A stretch of 64,000 nucleotides of DNA from contig NC_081413.1 in the NCBI RefSeq assembly GCF_030272615.1, positions 21,454,501 to 21,518,500 of the forward strand. Reading direction: 5' to 3'. Source of the DNA: Cryptomeria japonica (taxonomy: Eukaryota > Streptophyta > Pinopsida > Cupressales > Cupressaceae). Positions 58,494 through 64,000 of the stretch are shown here, one piece after another. Below the pieces are notes generated by a model. It did not search any database, was not told the origin of the DNA, and worked only from the letters and a program-made list of their open reading frames with translations. Each line of letters opens with the position of its first letter. The stretch's first letter is position 1. Both the position numbers and the translations under genes were made by a program.

Positions 58494-61400
58494 CTATGTG
58501 TAGAACCTGCGAAGGTGCATGCTATTTATAGGATCCTTCAAAGGTTCACCTTCTATGGTTGAGAGCTGATATACCCCAGATATGTATGCTGCTGTAATGA
58601 TGTAAGGACCAAGCCAATTTGGTTCGAACTTGCCCTTCTTCTCTTTGTCTTGCTGATTCTTGGGGTTTTCTCTGAGAACCAAGTCACCTACCTCAAATGT
58701 ATGAGGCTTGACCTTATGATTGTAGTTGCGACTCATTTGTTGTTGGTAAGCCTTGAGATGATTAAAAGCAGTTTGTCTCTGTTCATCCAGCAGCTCAAGT
58801 TCTTGTAAGCGAGAGACCCTATAGTCTTCATCACTGATGATGTTTTGCAAAGAGACCCGTAAAGAGGGTAACTCGACCTCAATAGGCAAGATGGCTTCAG
58901 TGCCATAGACAAGTGAATAGGGTGTAGCTCCTGTAGGTGTGCGAACACTTGTGCAATAGGCCCAAAGTGCAGGATTAAGTTGGATATGCCAATTACGGCT
59001 AGCGTCGTTGACTGTCTTCTTAAGGATTTTAAGGATTGTTTTATTTGATGCCTCAGCTTGGCCATTACCTTGGGGGTAATATGGTGTGTAGAAATGATGG
59101 GAAATATGGAAGTGGTCACAGAGTTCACGAACATCCTGATTTTTGAAGGGACGCCCATTATTAGTGATAATGGAAATAGGAATACCATATCGGCAAATGA
59201 TATAGTTAAGGATAAATGTAGCAATCTATTTTCCAGTGACTTGTGTGAGAGGCACGGCTTCAATCCATTTTGTGAAATACTCTGTGGAAGTGATAATGAA
59301 TTTATGACCATTAGAAGAAGGAGGGTGAATCTTGCCTATGAGATCGAGTCCCCACTGACAAAAGGGCCAAGGAGATGCAATTGGTTGTAGTTCTTGTGCT
59401 GGTGCATGTATGAGGTCTCCATGAATTTGACATTGCTTACATTTCTTGACAAACTGATATGAGTATTTTTCCATATTGGGCCAGTAATATTTAGTCCTAA
59501 TAAGTTTCTTGGCCAAGGTAGGACCACTAGCATGTGGACCACATATCCCTTCATTAACTTCACGTAACGCAATCTGAGCTTCGTCGCTTTCTAAACATCT
59601 AAGAAGAGTGTCATCTAGACCTCGCCGGTACAGGATATCAGCTAAAATGACATATCGAGAGGATTGGTGAATGAAGGTGAGACGTTGGTTATTTGATAAA
59701 TTAGGAGGAAGGATATTATCGTGAAGGTATGTGAAGATGGGACTATATAACTGGGACTCAGGACCAACAACACATATCATCTCAGTAGGAGTGATCTCAT
59801 ATGAAGGAACCAAAAGGTTATCCACCAAGAACTCATAGTAAGTCTCATTTGGAGGTAGATCTATCAATGAAGCAATTGTAGCCATGGCATCTACGACGCG
59901 ATTCTGCTCTCTTGGTAGCCGCTCAAAATCTATCTTTGTGAAGTGTTGTTTCAGGTCATCCACCATTTGTTTGTAAGGCATTAATTTTTCATCTTTTGTT
60001 TGGTAATCATCAATTTCTTGATGGATGACAAGTTGAGAATCCCCAAAAACATGAAGTTCCTGGATCTTCCACTGAACTACAATCCACAATCTAGTTGTTA
60101 ATGCCTCATATTCCACTATATTGTTAGTGCAAGGAAATGATAAGCGGTATGATTTTGGTATAGAATCCCCTTGAGGAGTTATAAAGAGGATGCTAGCTCC
60201 TACCCCATGCTATGTGTATGAGCCATCAAAGTATAGTTGCCATGGCTTTGCATGTGATATTGTTAAAATGGATTCATCTGGAAATTCCAAACTTAGAGGA
60301 ACATCAGCAATCATGGGGGCATCTGCTAGTTGATCTGTGATAGCTTGTCCTTTTATTTCTTTCCTGTCCACATACTCGATGTCGAATTCACTCAGGATCA
60401 TTACCCATTTGGCTAGTCGCCCAGTAAGTGTTGCTTTATTGAGAAGGTATTTCAACGGATCTATCCTTGCAATCAACTTAGTCTTATGAGTAAGCATGTA
60501 ATGTCGTAATTTTTGTGAAGCAAAGACCACGGTGAAACATGCACGCTCGATTGGTGTGTAGTTTAGCTTGTATCCCACCAATGTGCGACTGATATAGTAT
60601 ACTACCTTTTCCTTGCCCTCAACAATTCATTGTGCTAAGAGTGCCCCCAGTGCTGTTGGAGTAGCTGATATGTATAGTAACAGAGGCTGATTGGGAACTG
60701 GTGGCATCAGAACAGGCAGATTCAAAAGATAATCTTTGAGCATCTGGAAAGCCTGTTGACAGTTATCATCCCATTTGAATTTGATGTTTTTATGTAGCAG
60801 GTGTTGAAAAGGATTACACTTATCTGCAAGTTGCGCTATGAATCTTCGTATGGGCTGGAGTCTACCTTGTAAGGATCAAAGTTGACTGATATTTCTTGGT
60901 GGTTGCATGTCCAAGATGGCCTTGACTTTTGCTGGATCAGCTTCAATCCCTCTTTTGGATACAATGAATCCTAGGAGTTTCTCGGAGGTTACTCCAAAGA
61001 CACATTTCTTGGGGTTTAATCTTACTTTGTATTTTTCCAACCGATCAAAGATGACTGAAAGTATGTCCAAATGTGTATCTTTATCTATTGATTTACCCAA
61101 GAGATCGTCAACATAATCTTTCATGGTTACGTGCATGAGATCATGAAAGATAGTAGTCATGGCTCTTTGATATGTAGCACCTGCATTTTTTAGCCCAAAG
61201 GGCACGACATTCTAGCAGAAAGTTCCCCAAGGACAAGTGAATGATGTTTTGTGTTGATCCTCCGGTGCGATCCTTATTTGATTATAACCAGAAAATCCAT
61301 CCATCAATGATAACATTTCATGACCTGCTGTGAGATCAACAATCAAGTCAATATTTGGTAATGGGAAGTCATGCTTTGGACAAGCTTTGTTGATGTCTCT

Positions 61401-64000
61401 GAAATCTGTACATATTCTGATGCTGCAATCTGGTTTACTGATAGGCACTAGATTGGATATCCATTCAGGATAGTCAATTGGGCATATGAATCCGACATCC
61501 AATAATTTCTCAAGTTCTGCTTTGACTAGTAAGGCTACTTGTGGATGCATTTTTCTTAATTTCTGTTTCACTGGTTTTTCCCCTGGTTTGATTGTCAAAT
61601 GACACATTACCAAATCCAGATCTAGTCCAGGCATATCAGCATATGACCATGCAAAGTTGATTTGTCATTCTTTGAAGAAACTTATGAATTTTGACCTTTC
61701 GGACTTTGTCAATGATTGAGCCAGGAATATGTTGTGTGGAACCTCTTCTGTACCAATGTTTGTTTTGATAGTCTCTTCTACCAACATGGATGACTTTTCC
61801 TCATATGATGCTGGGATAATGTCGAGCCTTCCATCTTCGGGTGTCTCAGAGAGGTTTTTGCCCTCAGATACGTCCTTTCTTTTTACTTTTTTGGGGTTAG
61901 ACAGCGCCACAATGTGGTTTTCGCCATAAGACCCTTGGTTTGTTTTTATTTTCACATTTTTGCAACTAGAAGGTCCGACACCCTCACCAAAATATGCCAT
62001 GTTGTTGAGTTCTATAGTGTATCCCACTTTATGGTCCCTAGGGGGAAGATAATCTTGTATGCCCAGATAGTCCATAACAGCTTCATCATTTCGAAATGTG
62101 TCAAATTGCGCTGGTCCTTCATGATCCCAGTCAATGAGTTGATGGTGAACAAGGGGAAGGCCTTTAATGTCTTCAAAGTTTGCAGGGATAAGAGTGAAGA
62201 TGCAGTTATATTCGGGTATGTCAAGGTAATTATTGAGGTCATCAATGGCACTCTCCTCATCAGTTTCGATCGCAAGCGAATCCAAATTGTCATCACTAGT
62301 AGCGCATTCTGGGACAGGTGCTCTCATCCTATGTGATTTCAACCTAGAACCTTGAGACAAAGACTATGTGGAATCCTCATGGGTTGTTCCTTGACCAACT
62401 CTAAACTTTTTATAAAATTCCTCTTCTTCTGTGGGTTCATCTAGCTCTCTGAATGTCTCAGTGAGCTCGTAGTCACTGGAGGATTTGTCTGAACCCCATT
62501 CCCAGTTGTTGGAGTATGTGGAATAGCGATCCTCTTGTTGAATTTTGGCAACTTTGATTTGTAATGCTTCTTCTGTCCTTTAAGTGTGGACCTTGGAAGT
62601 CAGAAAACCAAGTCCCTTCGAGCGTTCCTTTTTGAAAGTCAATTCAAGTTGTAAAGGTTCAATGATGCCTTCCTTTTGTAACCCAAGAGGGCTTTTTCCA
62701 TCATACCCGAATTTTTGTAGAATCTTGAAGCCTTTGCCATATTTCTCACAGGGTATATTGATGTGATCTTGTATGTCATCTTCAATGTATTTGTAGAGCA
62801 TTTTGTATAAGTTTTCCTCTTCCAATTCGCCCCATCTTTGAAAGGTAGTAGGGTCCCATTTGAGTACCATGATGGATATTTGCTTGTTAGGATGTGGTCT
62901 TCCATTTTCTTTTGGGGAACTCATGACTTGTCGTAAGTACATGGTCTGATTTAAAGTATATTCTCCCATGCCTTTGTCCTGAAATTTGCCTTTAAGCTCA
63001 CCTTGCTTTGATGTCAAAGGTTTCAATGACTCAGGAACAATGTATATCGAAGAAGGAACAACTTCACAATTACTAGGAATGATGGTCTCAGTTTGCGATC
63101 TCAGGTTATTGCAATATATGAACGGATTAGGATCACCATTAACTGTTACTTCTACTCCATTATGAGGAAACTTAATGCATTGGTGATATGTCGATGGGAC
63201 TGCCCTCATTTCATGAATCCAAGGACGTCCTAGCAATATGTTATAAGTGAGATCTAGATCCAAGACTTGACAAATCACATCCTTTGTAATTGGCCCAACT
63301 TTGAGAGGCAAGGTGACTGTGCCCTTGGATGAGCATTCTTCATCATCATATACCTTGATGGTGATTTGATTTGATGAATTCACAGCTTTATCAGAGTATC
63401 CCAATTGTTTAATTATGCTCAATGTACAAATGTTTAGACTAGCTCCTCCATCTATCAAGACCCGCTTTATTCTATGTTTGTGTATGAAGGCTTCAACATG
63501 TAGTGGTGCATTATGTGGCTGACTTACGGAGGCGTCATCGGCTTCTGTGAAGGTAAGGGAATGTGGAATGGAAAGGTATCCCACCATGGCTTGAAACAAC
63601 TCCACATTCAGATCAGTAGGAATGGTAGTATCTCTCAAGCTTTTGTCAAGAATAGCTTTATGAGCGGGAGATATGCGTAAAAGCTCAAGGATGGAGATGA
63701 GTGCGGGTGTCTTCCCTAACTATTCTACAAGGTCATACTCAGGTTTGGTTGATGAAGAAGCGATATTTTTAGTGGAGGCACCTTGCAAAGTGATTTTACC
63801 TCGACGGGTCGTAACATGACATTCAGAGGTAGGTTCAGAAGAAGTTCCAACACCTTTTAGGACAATCTTGGGTCTCTGAGCAGGATTCTCAGGGTTTTTG
63901 TCCTTGATGATAATAGTAGAGACATAATTGTCCATCGAGATGTGATTGATGGTTGAATCATAGTTTTAAGATGCTCTGGTATTGTTGGTTTGATCATCTA
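58494..64000 (-). pseudogene. Gag-Pol of element C, 5' end beyond the window
   Basis: All coding pieces from 63935 to 58494 lie in one frame, broken only by stops. In order: end of gag, protease with LIDGGASLN (Asp 63450-63452), G-patch-like YGKGFKILQKFGYDG (about 62740) with GLGF (about 62600), RT with TDFRDINKACPK, MPFGLKNAGATYQRA and YVDD (about 61100), RNase H (60870-60300), second RNase H (YFDGSYT near 60215, EYEAL 60116), integrase HHCC (about 59500) and DDE core (ITDNGK-like site near 59150), tail ending MHLRRFYT at 58494. Stops separate the pieces at about 63717, 62361, 61635-61664, 61206, 60582 and 60117. RT catalytic residues survive. Dual RNase H supports Tat. Confidence 0.93.

Larger units (their letters stand above)
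52810..64000 (-). mobile_element. Gypsy (Tat-type) element C, cut by window end
   Basis: 3' LTR 52810-53568, polypurine tract and two hairpins, antisense gene 53914-56767, spacer, and pol from 58494 upward past the window. Same subfamily as A (LTR starts TGTATATGGTGAAAATGG and ends GTGTCTACA). Unlike A it retains RT, RNase H and integrase. Gag start, leader and 5' LTR are beyond 64000. TTTTG at 52805-52809 should be one target duplication copy. Confidence 0.92.

Overview
The whole window is a stack of plant LTR retrotransposons; I see no host gene. Ty3/gypsy polyproteins with two RNase H domains (Tat lineage), Ty1/copia elements primed by initiator tRNA-Met, and a primer site matching plant tRNA-Trp all point to a seed plant. 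The deep nesting, long LTRs and old copies that decay by nonsense mutation while keeping their reading frame suit a large, slowly deleting genome such as a conifer. The species is inference only.

Layout, with single-letter names used below. F (1-9650, + strand, cut by the window start) is a gypsy element: end of pol, spacer, antisense gene, 3' LTR. D (9651-10683 and 52377-52809, - strand) is an old copia remnant. Gypsy element A (10684-52376, - strand) split D. Copia element E (16726-44756, - strand) sits inside A. Gypsy element B (19327-38051, - strand) sits inside E, as does a solo LTR (39449-41099). Gypsy element C (52810 to beyond 64000, - strand) is a second insertion into D. Insertions are supported by 5-bp target duplications: GTAGT for B, CCACC for E, GTACC for the solo LTR, GAAGT/GAAGC for A. 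LTR divergence agrees with the order: about four differences in 1421 bp for B, clearly more for E and A.

The four gypsy elements form two subfamilies (B/F with LTRs of about 1420 bp; A/C with LTRs of about 770 bp) sharing one unusual plan. Between pol and the 3' LTR, on the strand opposite gag-pol, each carries a second gene: a TATA-like box, a 22-25 codon first exon, an intron of 670-890 bp beginning GTAAGT or GTACGC, and a long second exon encoding a plant mobile domain (PMD), a low-complexity linker, a coiled coil (seen in B, F and C, partly in A) and a conserved C-terminal SSGGVMGP-like motif. The intron holds an array of a short CpG-containing motif repeated about every 20 bp. The motif differs between subfamilies. 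In B a mirrored array of the same motif lies at the other end of the element, in the 5' leader. Two hairpins sit next to the polypurine tract, the first with a compensatory change between subfamilies.

Extra antisense ORFs, including PMD-type ones, are known in plant Tat elements. The intronic arrays, their mirrored partner, the subfamily-specific motifs and the conserved hairpins are the part I would pursue. They resemble the logic of the VANDAL/VANC anti-silencing systems, where an element-encoded protein binds short motif arrays in its own element; that link is a hypothesis. B is nearly intact (2428-codon Gag-Pol frame with three nonsense codons; antisense gene with three) and is the best copy to test.
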